Of a stretch of DNA of 64,000 nt, positions 48,942 to 58,199 are shown one piece after another. Source of the DNA: Setoptus koraiensis (taxonomy: Eukaryota > Arthropoda); the NCBI GenBank assembly GCA_048013815.1, contig CM106586.1:16244001-16308000 (forward strand), given 5' to 3'. Both the position numbers and the translations under genes were made by a program. Under the pieces are notes generated by a model. The model saw only the letters and a program-made list of their open reading frames with translations. It searched no databases and was not told the origin of the DNA. Position 1 is the stretch's first letter, and each line of letters opens with the position of its first letter.

Positions 48942-51725
48942 ATGATTCATGTTATATTCTTCGAACCAATCAATAGCAAAAGTTGCCTATACTGTTTACG
49001 CCATGCCTGTGGTACTATCATCCTCATATCGTTCATCGTTTCATGTGCCATGACCCTCACTAGAAGCCCTTACGACGTACTTGGAGTTAGTAAGCATGCA
49101 AGTCAGGAACAAATAAAACGATCTTACAAAGATCTGGCAAGAAAGTTACATCCTGATAAAAGTAATCTAAGTGAAACAGAGTCCGAATCTAGATTTATAG
49201 AGCTCAATCAGGCTTTTACACTGCTCAAAGATCCCGAAAAAAGAAAGAGATATGACCAAACGGGTGAAACAGAGGACTCACCACGACATCAGCGACGTCG
49301 ATCTGACATGGCTTATGGTCAGAGAGGATTCAGGACTTTCACTTTTCACGACGGTCATGCGACATTTGAATTCAAATTTGATTCTAATGTTAACAGTGCA
49401 TTCAGAAAAAACTCAGTCAGTGCTAGACAATATTATCAGCAATACTTACCTCTGAGTAGAAAGAAAGTTCTATTCATATTTCTTTATTCAGACTTTTGTC
49501 AATTGTGCAATCTGATCGAGCCAACTTGGACTAAACTATCAGCAGAATTGGAGAAATATGGTATAGGATTCATCACGTTAAATGTCCAGCTCGAACCACA
49601 GCTTTCGCGTGATCTTGGAGCCACCAGTATTCCATATATAGTCGCTCTAGTGGATGAGAAAGTTAGACATTATCATTATAACGATATAACACTTGCCAAT
49701 CTAATTGAGTTCACGAAAAGTATTCTTCCCTCCAATTTAATACTACAGCTGAATGATGATAGCGCCCAAGACCGGTTCATATCATCGGCAACGCAGAATA
49801 ATAGATTGCGCGCATTGATTATTAATAGAGAATCACGCCTAAAACTGAGATATCTACTAATAGCTTTAGAATTTAGAGATAGGTATCAATTTGGACATGT
49901 ATCGACGAAACAATCACAACATAAACTACTTATGGACGAATACAAAGTCCACGATGAGTATCCCACAATTTTGCTATTCGATGAAGACTACCAGCGACCC
50001 ATCAATCGTTTGCATGTTACCAACAACCGAGAATTTCAGAGAGATGATGTAAGAGAGCTTCTACTCAAGCAACAATATCTCCAGTTGCCACGAATAACAT
50101 CTCAAAGTATGCTGGATGATTTATGCATTGACTTATCCGACGGTACACAAATACAAAGAAAGTTGTGTGTCGTACTTCTTGCTAGTAACATTCCGAAGAA
50201 TGAGCCTACCCGGACAATGCTCCGAAAATTCATCAAATTTCATGGATTTCATCTTGATAAAAGCATTGCTTTTGCTTACATGGATCCTATGAAGCAAGAA
50301 GATTTCGTTTCATCATTGATGGAAGATGTAAATTCATTACCTGCGTCAATGAAAGAAACGCCTATGCATTCAATCTTTGTTTTGAGAAAACTATTCAATG
50401 ATGACTATAGGGCCAAATATAGCTGGGTGAAGCACAAATGGGATGTTTCTAGTATAGACGAATTGGACCGAGCGAAATTAGATTTATTGAAAATAATCAA
50501 TGTTTTCAGACGAGATAAAGTTGATCTTCCATTCAAGGCGGCCCTCAGGCCTATTGAAGATGAAGAAGCGCCAAGTTTGTTGAAACGTATCGAGATGAAA
50601 ATTGTGGACTCTGCTGAACGACTCTATCGTTGGATTACCAAGAAAGATGGTTTACATATTTTGATACTGATATCTCTCACAGTAGTGATGTTAACCTATT
50701 ACATTATAAGGTTTTTCCGTGATGAGATGAAAGGTTTCAAAGAATTCGCGGAAAGTGATCAATACAAGTCAAGCTCAACAAGAAATACTGGCCAGGGAAA
50801 ATATAAATCTTATATAGATTCCGGAGCCAGAACGAGTAAACGGTTGGAAAATGATGTGAAGTTGATAGAGTTGAAAGCGGAGACGTATAATGGTCTTATC
50901 AGGCTTCTCAAACCCGGTTGTCGCTCTATAATATTACTCTGTGATGCCAAATCAGAACAAAAACTATTACCTCTTTTTGCAAATATAGTTCGTCCCTATA
51001 GAAGGTAAGTGAAGGACGATGTATTGTCATTTGATAATGAATTTATTTGAACAATATCTTACTCGAATCGATCTATGTTCTAATTATCATTACTATTTGT
51101 GCAGAAATAAGTCACTACTGTTCGGTCACCTCAGGCTGGAAAAGAATCTCCCCTGGTATGAAAGTCTATTATCTCAAGCCATCGGAAGCCCAAACATGCA
51201 AATAAATGCCAAAAATTGTATCGGTACTGTGTTGTCATTGAATGGATTTAGAAAATATTTTTGTGTCTACCATGTGAAACATATTGAACCAAAGCCTTAC
51301 GAGGTAAGTGCATAAGGCAAAATTTTTCGATGATTGCATAGATTGATATCCATAATAATCCCTAATATTCAATCACTCTGATTGAATGTTTTCTTTCATC
51401 ACAGGATGACGATGGATCATTTCTTGGCTTCGACCACGTTTCGCCGAAATTGCACTCTACTGACTCAATTAGTGATAACTTTTATCAAGGAAATACTGAG
51501 AAAACGAAATTTTTCACTGAATCTAATCCTGACGCCAGCAGTATCGATAGTGAAGCCGAACAACAAGCACATGATGATAGCCATGTTGACTACCGAACTA
51601 ATCAAACTGCCATGATGATGGAAACGGAAACTCTGTTGAACAACCTTCCAAATTGGTTAGATAAGATGTTTGACGGTATAACGCGACGTTATCACATAGA
51701 TTACTGGCCAGATAATTTACGTTAA
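48942..51725 (+). CDS. DNAJC16: DNAJC16-type ER J-protein with thioredoxin-like domain, three exons
   Basis: DNAJC16 is a membrane-anchored, ER-type HSP40 cochaperone with thioredoxin folds, implicated in autophagosome biology. Exons are 48942-51004, 51105-51303 and 51405-51725 (introns of 100 and 101 bp, GT/AG, frame kept), giving 860 residues. A signal peptide or anchor lies at about 23-38 (CGTIILISFIVSCAMT). The J domain spans about 43-108, with HPD at 70-72 (KLHPDKSN) and YDVLGVSKHASQEQIKRSY. A thioredoxin-like domain follows (about 165-280) with a CQLC motif in FLYSDFCQLCNLIEPTW, then further thioredoxin-like sequence and a transmembrane helix near residue 600 (ILILISLTVVMLTYYIIRFF). The C-terminus LLNNLPNWLDKMFDGITRRY, followed by HIDYWPDNLR, matches the DNAJC16 tail. 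The gene is intact and lies wholly inside the unique segment between the duplicated blocks. Confidence 0.94.
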
Positions 51726-51923
51726 TTGTCTCTCGTAAGCACCATTAGTATTGGATGCTTGGATGATGTATTATACCTAGATTGGCGTTTAATTTCAGGA
51801 ATCATTGTTTCCACTTCTAGGAAGCCAAATATAGTAGAAGTCAGGAGAGTGTATCGATGTCATGCTCTGCATACCTTTCTATAACTGTACGTTATGAACA
51901 AATCGTTGTGCGAGGGAATCACG

Positions 51924-52383
51924 AGCAGGCGACCGATTAGGTTGTTTCAATTTGTCCATTCGTGGCCACGGAGAATGTGTGAAGTTTGTCAAGAGCTTCA
52001 ACTTACCTTTGCTAGTTCTTGGTGGCGGTGGTTATACTTTAAGAAACGTGTCGAGATGTTGGACTTACGAGACAAGTTTATTGGTGGACGAGGAAATAAG
52101 CAATGAAATACCTTACTCAGAGTACGTACAGTATTTTTCACCTGATTTCAGCTTATTACTAGACAAGCCCTGCGGAGATACAACTCACAACGGAAATTCA
52201 AGAGTTTATCTCGAGTCGGTTGTCAAATATGTCCATGAAAATCTCAAGTGTATAGCGAACGCCCCCTCTGTCCAGCTTCAGCCTATACCGTCCAATTGGT
52301 TCACAGAGGAAGAAATGGAAGACACAGCCGTAAAGAATGTTGAGGATGAATCAAACGAAGAGAACAAAGTAAAATCCGACTAG
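51924..52383 (+). pseudogene. Headless HDAC3 fragment (last 152 codons)
   Basis: Identical to HDAC3 exon 2 from the AGDRLGCF codons to the stop. It carries GGGGYTLRN but lacks the HHAK and DIDIHHGDG catalytic parts, a start codon and a promoter. It lies 198 bp after the DNAJC16 stop codon in the same orientation, so DNAJC16 transcripts may read into it; I saw no AATAAA in the 198 bp between. Confidence 0.88.
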
Positions 52384-52977
52384 ACATCTATTGTGATCTT
52401 GTAAATAATTATAATGTAAATACATATGTGAATAATAATCAAATTAAACTTTTATGTAAAATGATCTCCTTCTATAAGCTGAAATTGACTCTGATCAATT
52501 TTTTAGATTACTGTTGATTCTGTGCTCGCTAAGTTGGCGGCGGCGGATAGCCTGGCACTGGATTGGGCGGCGGCATACCATGCATAGGCCGAAGTAAAGG
52601 TGGTGGCGGTATTGAGAATGGCATGCCGCCAGGACCTACCCCAGACATTGGCATTGGTAAATTGAGTGGTGGTGGGGGTAACCTCATTCCTGATGGCGGG
52701 AGTCCAGGTGGCATAATCGGACGTCTCATACCAACTGTGGGAATGGGGGGAGGCCTCAGAATACCCATCGGAGGAGGTTGTGATAGGTTAGGTGGAGGCA
52801 GCAAAGTCATTGGTGGCATGCCCAAATGATGTGGAGCTCCCGGCAACAAACTGTGATTTCTCTGATTTTGATCGTTCAGATTGTTCGAGTGACCATTGAA
52901 GTCATGCTGATTTTCCATATGATAATTTGGAGGGTTGCGTCCGATTGTCTCCTCGTACCATTTTTGATAGTAAAATT
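51924..52977 (+). repeat. Right copy of the 1,054-bp direct duplication
   Basis: Identical by eye to 46884-47937, offset exactly 5,040 bp. Here the U1C end is continuous with the rest of a complete U1C gene, while the HDAC3 end is truncated. The flanking bases differ at once: CTT|AGCAGG versus ACG|AGCAGG on the left, AAATT|CATC versus AAATT|TCAC on the right. Confidence 0.95.
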
Positions 52978-53180
52978 TCACATTCTCTTTGTGCTTCCTA
53001 CCTGTACAATGGGTTTTTCTGACTGAGGGAGAATCATGTGTCAAATATGTGTCGCAATAATCGCAAAAGTATCTATACAATATAAAAATATAAATATAAA
53101 TGTGTGTTAGTGAGATGCGAATTGGGGAAAGAGGGAACATTCTAGGTATCATAATTCATTTTGTCTACTTACTTAGGCAT
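52529..53180 (-). CDS. SNRPC: U1 small nuclear ribonucleoprotein C, two exons
   Basis: U1C helps the U1 snRNP recognise 5' splice sites. Exon 1 carries only eight coding bases (53173-53180, ATGCCTAA before GTAAGT), and exon 2 is 52529-53072; the 100-bp intron splits Lys3 to give [19 protein letters not shown]. The product has 183 residues. The C2H2 zinc finger uses C6, C9, H24 and H30 (C-x2-C ... THCTGRKH), and is followed by [13 protein letters not shown] as in all U1C proteins. The remainder is rich in Pro, Met and Gly ([19 protein letters not shown]), also typical. The last 449 bp are repeated in the headless copy at 47489-47937. The gene is convergent with the HDAC3 fragment here, as the left U1C fragment is with intact HDAC3. 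Confidence 0.95.
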
Positions 53181-53869
53181 TTTGGATTTTTTTCAGTGAT
53201 CTGCGATAGATCCTCGTAGATTTCCGTTCGGATACAATTTGAATTTAATTATTAGGTTCCATAATATATCAACTTTTGTTTGTTGTTTATCCATTAAATC
53301 CCATTTAGCAAGCGGCCAATCATTAAACAGTAGAATATTTTCACACCGCATGATAAGTATAAGAACTGTAACTGCAGTTCAATTTGATAAACTGCAGTTG
53401 GAGTGTTCCTTAGCTGCAGACTGCAGCTCATGTGCATGATAGCGCCGTAGACTCGGACGGAAGGCCAGAGTTTCCATGAATACAGTGAAAATTTTTGGTT
53501 GAAAATGCTGACCTGAACTTGTCATTGCGCTTATTTATACAGATAGATTAATTGTCAATCATTTTAAAGTATATACGAGACCCCCCGATGAAGATCAGAA
53601 CTTTTCTAATGACAGAAGGAAAAAGTAATCTAGATTGTAACACGAATAGCCCCTCACTGTTGCTCGCATAGGAACCATGAGTGCTGTATGAGGCACTTAA
53701 GAGATGAAATGGTCTTCAGTCTGAAGGCTCTATTGATGTTAGGTGAAGTTTATTTTCTTTTTAGTGACAGTCTCTAGTCATGAGATAGCCCAACATAAAC
53801 AATTGCCATGTCTGACGCTCAAACAAAAAAATTGGTCCAAGAATAGCTTCTTTTAAAAAAGTACTCCAA
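53181..53869. other. Intergenic DNA between U1C and the galectin gene
   Basis: Nothing coding is recognised. A 60-bp stretch at about 53368-53430 has four CTGCAG palindromes. The galectin poly(A) signal AATAAA is on the minus strand at 53749-53754. Confidence 0.5.
53749..53754 (-). terminator. Probable poly(A) signal of the galectin gene
   Basis: AATAAA on the minus strand about 116 nt beyond the predicted stop codon at 53870-53872. Its position supports the three-exon gene model. Confidence 0.5.
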
Positions 53870-55708
53870 TTAGCTGCTATCCGATGAATAGCTGCGGCTA
53901 GAAGATGATGATGACGACGAAGATGAGGACGAGCTTCGATGGCAGCCTCCGTGTTTGAAAAATTTCGGTTTGCATAATTTTTTAACACGTTTCATCGGGT
54001 TGACGGCCGATAGCACTGCTGCTCCAGCTGCAGCTCCTAATCCCAGACCTGTGAATGGTAAAACAAGATTGAATATTTGCTATTAGTTATTTTCTCAAGA
54101 GAAAAAGACATATTAGAGAGGACAGAGGAAGTTCGGTAGATTGAGAATGACCATGCGCTAAAATAACATGCTTATGGGAAAATTATAAGCTGGGGGAGGG
54201 GACAGAACATTGTCATAACTTCAAGTTTGAAGTCCTGCTAATCTGTATCACATACTAATTGCACTACAAATGACTTTGACAATGGTCTTAAGCTCATATT
54301 TTGATAACACTTTTTGATTGCACTTCGTGTGTCTCGGTAATATTGCACATGTGATGACGTAGAAACATAAATGCACTTGTTTGCATTTAGAAGACGTGGT
54401 GGCAAGACGGATTAAAAAAAACACGATCAAGACAGGTTGTCAATGCGCTTAAAAAATCGATTGGTCATCTCGTTAGAGAAAATGTTTAGACAGAGGAAAT
54501 TTTCGATGAACTCCTTCTTTCAACAGACCAGCAATAGTTCCTAAGGCTTTGCCTCCCGTTGGCAATGATGAAAATATTGAAGACGATGACGGATGTGTCT
54601 GACTGTGATGTTGTTGATGCTGATTCTGTGAAATTATGGGAAAAGAGTCGATTTAAATAGATTAGCTGTGATTATCAAGAGAAAGTTCCATTAAAATCAT
54701 GGAATCTTAATAGCTGTAATTTAGTTTGTAGCATACTGTAATTATAAGTAGTGTTTTGTTCATGCAATAAGAATATTTATCCGTTCATGCGGTCGGGATC
54801 ACTGAAGCCGATTTCAGGATGGATTATCAGAAGTTAAAGTGGGGAGTGTGTGTTATGGTAGATAAAATTGATCGTGTTGATTGTCAACATTGATAACATG
54901 CGAGGAATTCCCTACTTACAGGATACCCTTGATATTGTGCACCTGTCGCACTTGGCCCATGGCCCATGGGTGGCGGATAGCCGACATTGTGTGGAGGCAT
55001 TGGTTGTTGCGAGGGATACCCAGGAGGTCCAGTTGAGTAACTTGCGCCAAGAGGAACTGGCCCCGCTGTTCCTGATGGGTATGGTGGTGGTGGACCAGGG
55101 GCTGCCGGATATGGAGCTTGCTGAGATGGATATCCCGGAAGTGTAGGATATAGTTGATGAGTTGGCGTGGGCATTGGCATTGGCATACCAGTTGGCGCGC
55201 TCGGATAGGGCGCGCTCGGGTAAGGCGCCGGGGCAGTACCACCATATTGATTGTAGGCTGGCTGTTGCGTCACCGAACTAGTACTAATATCTATCATGGA
55301 TATATTAACGTCTCCATCTATGGTAAGGTGAGTTATTTCAGGATAGGGAATACGATGATTAAAATCGGCGTAATGAGTTCCGTTGATAGCGATCTTGAAT
55401 TTGTCAGCCTCGGCCAAGATAATAATCTCAAATGGGTGCGTATGTAGCATTGTTTGGCCATTGCTCCAGGATTCCTCGACACCCCAAGCGCCATGACGCA
55501 ATGAGTTTCGCACTATTCTAGGCGGATTGAAGCAAGGACTGAGATGAAAGGCCAAGTCGTCGCGAGGATTCAATGAGGGTCCTGTCTGAAAGTTGATAGC
55601 GAATCTGTCGGCGTTTGGTCTTGGCTGGCCGGTGATTTTCACTAATGTTCCCGGGAAGATTCTCAGTGTTCCGACATACGGATTAGGTGGATTTATTATG
55701 TTAGACAT
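53870..55708 (-). CDS. Galectin with proline-rich stalk and Gly/Ala hydrophobic, Ser-rich tail; three exons
   Basis: Galectins bind beta-galactosides. Exons are 54920-55708, 54529-54625 and 53870-54048; the first junction has strong GTAAGT/TTTCACAG ends, while the second donor is weak (G|GTCTGT) but keeps frame into CACAG|GTCTGGG. The product has 354 residues. The galectin fold covers about 6-141 (FAINFQTG, HYADFNHRIPYPEI). The ligand motif is altered: the usual H-x-NPR reads HLSPC (55-59), though VRN (66-68) and WGVEE (75-79) remain. A Pro/Tyr/Gly-rich stalk (about 150-263; PYPSAPYPSAPTG) is followed by a Gln/His/Ser exon. After that comes GTIAGLGLGAAAGAAVLSAV, a Gly/Ala helix of TM-like length with GxxxG spacing, then a basic Cys-containing segment and a 14-residue Ser run ending SYSSDSS. 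The gene model past exon 1 rests on splice logic, not on homology. Confidence 0.78.
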
Positions 55709-56451
55709 ACTAATTGTAGTTACTTTTTATTTTTCAGCGATGAAATAATGACCTGAATGGGATAAAATAGTTGCTTGTTTACGTCGTTACTCTTTATATT
55801 TAAAAATAATACTACTACATTAACAACAACAAACCACTGATGATGACTGTGGAAATACTGAAAATGATGGCAAGCGCTGCTGCCGTGGGTTGACAGGGTT
55901 ATTATCAATGTTTTTATTATCGTGATGCTTTATTTCGCTTTTATCACATCTATCTACGATATTGCTCTTTCCTGACTTATTCAGTAGCGATGCGTGAGAT
56001 ATGAGATTAAAACTTGGCTTCGTATAGTTGGGTGTAGACTGGATATGAACTGATTAAGATAAAACAATCCGACATGAGTTAAAAAGAGGCAGACATTTAT
56101 GATGATTGTTGTCTGTAACGAAAGCATCTGACTCATTACAGTAGCGCTGATGAGCAATACTGTGTAGAGAATGAATAATAACTACTCTCTAACTGGGACA
56201 AGAGCATGTTTTGTGCAAGTTGCTTGCCAAATGATATAATTCTGCGCAGGAATGATGAAATTCAAGATCAGATGTTCGCATACAGATAAATTTATGACTC
56301 ATAATAGGCCTGTAATAGCCTGAGCATCACATCGAGAGTTTTCACTGGCGAGAATATTATTCTTGAATACAATTAATTAACCCATAACTATACCATATAG
56401 TTCCATTATTCCTAATCTCTATTTTGATAGCACATGTGGTATTTTCTGAGC
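55709..56451. other. Intergenic DNA between the galectin and LACTB genes
   Basis: AT-rich. It should hold the galectin promoter and the LACTB 3' UTR; minus-strand AATAAA occurs near 55911 and 55929. No coding sequence or repeat of note is seen. Confidence 0.5.
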
Positions 56452-57867
56452 TTATTGGGCGAACTCTTTAAGAATCGAAAAAGCCAAGTCGTACAAGTTC
56501 ACCTCATTTAAATTTACAATAATGGCAACAGCAATCTCCTCCTCTGGCAGTATCAATAGAAAAGAGGAGGCTCCAACTGCACCCCCAGCGTGATAGACGT
56601 AAAATTTGTATGGGGCTGCTTTGGGGTGTGGGTTAAAGTCAACTTTTGCTGAGCTCGAGTCGTGGGTGTGATTATCTGAACCGACGAAGAAGCCAAGCCC
56701 ATAACTCTCGAAACCCTCTTTAATTGGCACCACTGGTGTCCACATGGTTTTGACGGTTTCAGATTTCAAAAATGAATTTTCTCTACCTTTGTAACTATGC
56801 AATAGAACATTAGCCAACTGTAAGAGATCGTCAATTCGCGACAGTAGTCCTCCACCGGCCCATTTGCAACTAACATCTACATGAGGGGCATTCAGTAAAC
56901 GACCCGAAATTCCGTTACGGGTGTAGTACTTGCTTCTGTTGAATATTATAGGTTGTTCCTGATCAAGATATGTATTTTTCATACCTAAGTCCTGTTTTAT
57001 CAATTTCATCAGGTAATCCTCAAATCGATCATCTTTCTCCAAAACTTTTTGAACGATAGCACCAACTACAGTCCATCCATAAGTTGAATAACTAAATTTG
57101 GTGCCTGGCTCACAAGTAAGATCATCGTTCTTAAATAATTCCAATGATTCTATTACATTATCGAACTTCTTTTTGCTATAATGTTCTGTTTGTTCAATCT
57201 CGCTCTTTGTTTGATAAGCCTTGATAGATTTTGGACCTCCGATAGGCAGTGGAGCTTTAGTGGATGCGTCATCGTGATAATGACGGATGCCAGATGTGTT
57301 AGATAGGAGATGTTTTAAGTTTATATCATAAAATGTTCCTTGTATCTTTTGCTTGGGAAACTCCGACTCATCCAAGTATTTATGTATGGAGTCTGACAGA
57401 TTTAGTTTCTTTTCTTCCATTAGTTTTGCTACGGCGGTGGCCATCGTTACTGATTTACTTATTGAGGCGATTCTCATAATAGAGTCGGTTTTACAAATGG
57501 TCATGTTCTCTACATCACAGAAACCAAACGCGCCAGACCACACTCTCTGTTGTTTGACAGATACACCGACCACGAGACCTGGAATGCCATGCTCCGACAT
57601 TACTTGCTGTACCTTCTGGTGACATCCATGTATCGCTTTGTATCGGTTGTATTGGTTGTATCTGCTGTACGGTGGTGGTGGTCCAACGTTAGATTGGGAT
57701 ATAGATCTGTCGTAGCTGTCACTGGGTCGCCTAATTGAAAAATCTACGCCAGCCCCCTCAGTGGCCTCCTTATCGGGATGATTCTCATTTTTGGGCGAGC
57801 CACTGCCCCACCAGCCCCACAACGAGAGAGCATATAGCGGACGTACAGATGAAGCAAGACGCGACAT
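56452..57867 (-). CDS. LACTB: LACTB-type mitochondrial serine beta-lactamase-like protein
   Basis: LACTB is a mitochondrial intermembrane-space, filament-forming serine protease descended from class C penicillin-binding proteins, linked to lipid metabolism. One exon encodes 471 residues from the ATG at 57865-57867; the frame opens further upstream only with a TTG. The N-terminus (MSRLASSVRPLYALSLWGWW) has the Arg-rich, acid-free character of a mitochondrial presequence. Active-site motifs: SISK (S135, K138), the Tyr motif YSTYGW (Y260) and HAGG (H426). IPGLVVGVSVKQQRVWSGAF, LLSNTSGIRHY and HAGGAVGASSFLLILP are characteristic. Between the first two motifs lies the LACTB insert with charged Lys/Glu sequence (about 210-245). 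No motif is lost, so activity is likely. The length is somewhat under the mammalian protein. Confidence 0.94.
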   Translation of the reverse strand: MSRLASSVRPLYALSLWGWWGSGSPKNENHPDKEATEGAGVDFSIRRPSDSYDRSISQSNVGPPPPYSRYNQYNRYKAIHGCHQKVQQVMSEHGIPGLVVGVSVKQQRVWSGAFGFCDVENMTICKTDSIMRIASISKSVTMATAVAKLMEEKKLNLSDSIHKYLDESEFPKQKIQGTFYDINLKHLLSNTSGIRHYHDDASTKAPLPIGGPKSIKAYQTKSEIEQTEHYSKKKFDNVIESLELFKNDDLTCEPGTKFSYSTYGWTVVGAIVQKVLEKDDRFEDYLMKLIKQDLGMKNTYLDQEQPIIFNRSKYYTRNGISGRLLNAPHVDVSCKWAGGGLLSRIDDLLQLANVLLHSYKGRENSFLKSETVKTMWTPVVPIKEGFESYGLGFFVGSDNHTHDSSSAKVDFNPHPKAAPYKFYVYHAGGAVGASSFLLILPEEEIAVAIIVNLNEVNLYDLAFSILKEFAQ

Positions 57868-58150
57868 TTGTCTCCAATGAATTGTTATCAAATGTCATTT
57901 ATCTCGTGAGAAAACTAACAATTTACAGACTACTAGTGTCTGTGACTTATTGAACTGCGACAACAGAACCAACTCTTACAAAAGTAGCAGCCAATCGCAG
58001 GAATAAAAACACCTCAGGACCGCCATTTTTAAATGATTTTTTTTCTCGTCCTGGTTATTGATTGAGGGAGTAACTTCGACAGTAAAATAGTGTATATTAA
58101 ATGATCAAATTGCTACCCTTGCTACATTTTTTGATAGTAATGCATTCAAA

Positions 58151-58160
58151 TTTATTTATT
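58151..58160 (-). terminator. Probable poly(A) signals of hobbit/BLTP2
   Basis: Overlapping AATAAATAAA on the minus strand about 40 nt past the stop codon, separated from it by the (AT)n run. Confidence 0.55.

Positions 58161-58162
<2 letters not shown>

Positions 58163-58193
<31 letters not shown>
58163..58193. repeat. (AT)n microsatellite
   Basis: A pure AT dinucleotide run of about 31 bp in the 3' UTR of the hobbit/BLTP2 gene. Confidence 0.97.
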
Positions 58194-58195
<2 letters not shown>

Positions 58196-58199
58196 TCGG

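Larger units (their letters stand above)
57868..58199. other. Promoter of LACTB and 3' end of hobbit/BLTP2
   Basis: The stretch includes a perfect (AT)n run (58163-58193) just after the hobbit stop codon and the hobbit poly(A) signals. Nothing coding was seen. Confidence 0.55.

Noticed and set aside
48942..51725. Idea that DNAJC16 is a retrogene insertion between the duplicated blocks
   Set aside because: The gene keeps two introns with normal splice sites and unique flanking DNA on both sides, so it was moved, if at all, as genomic DNA.
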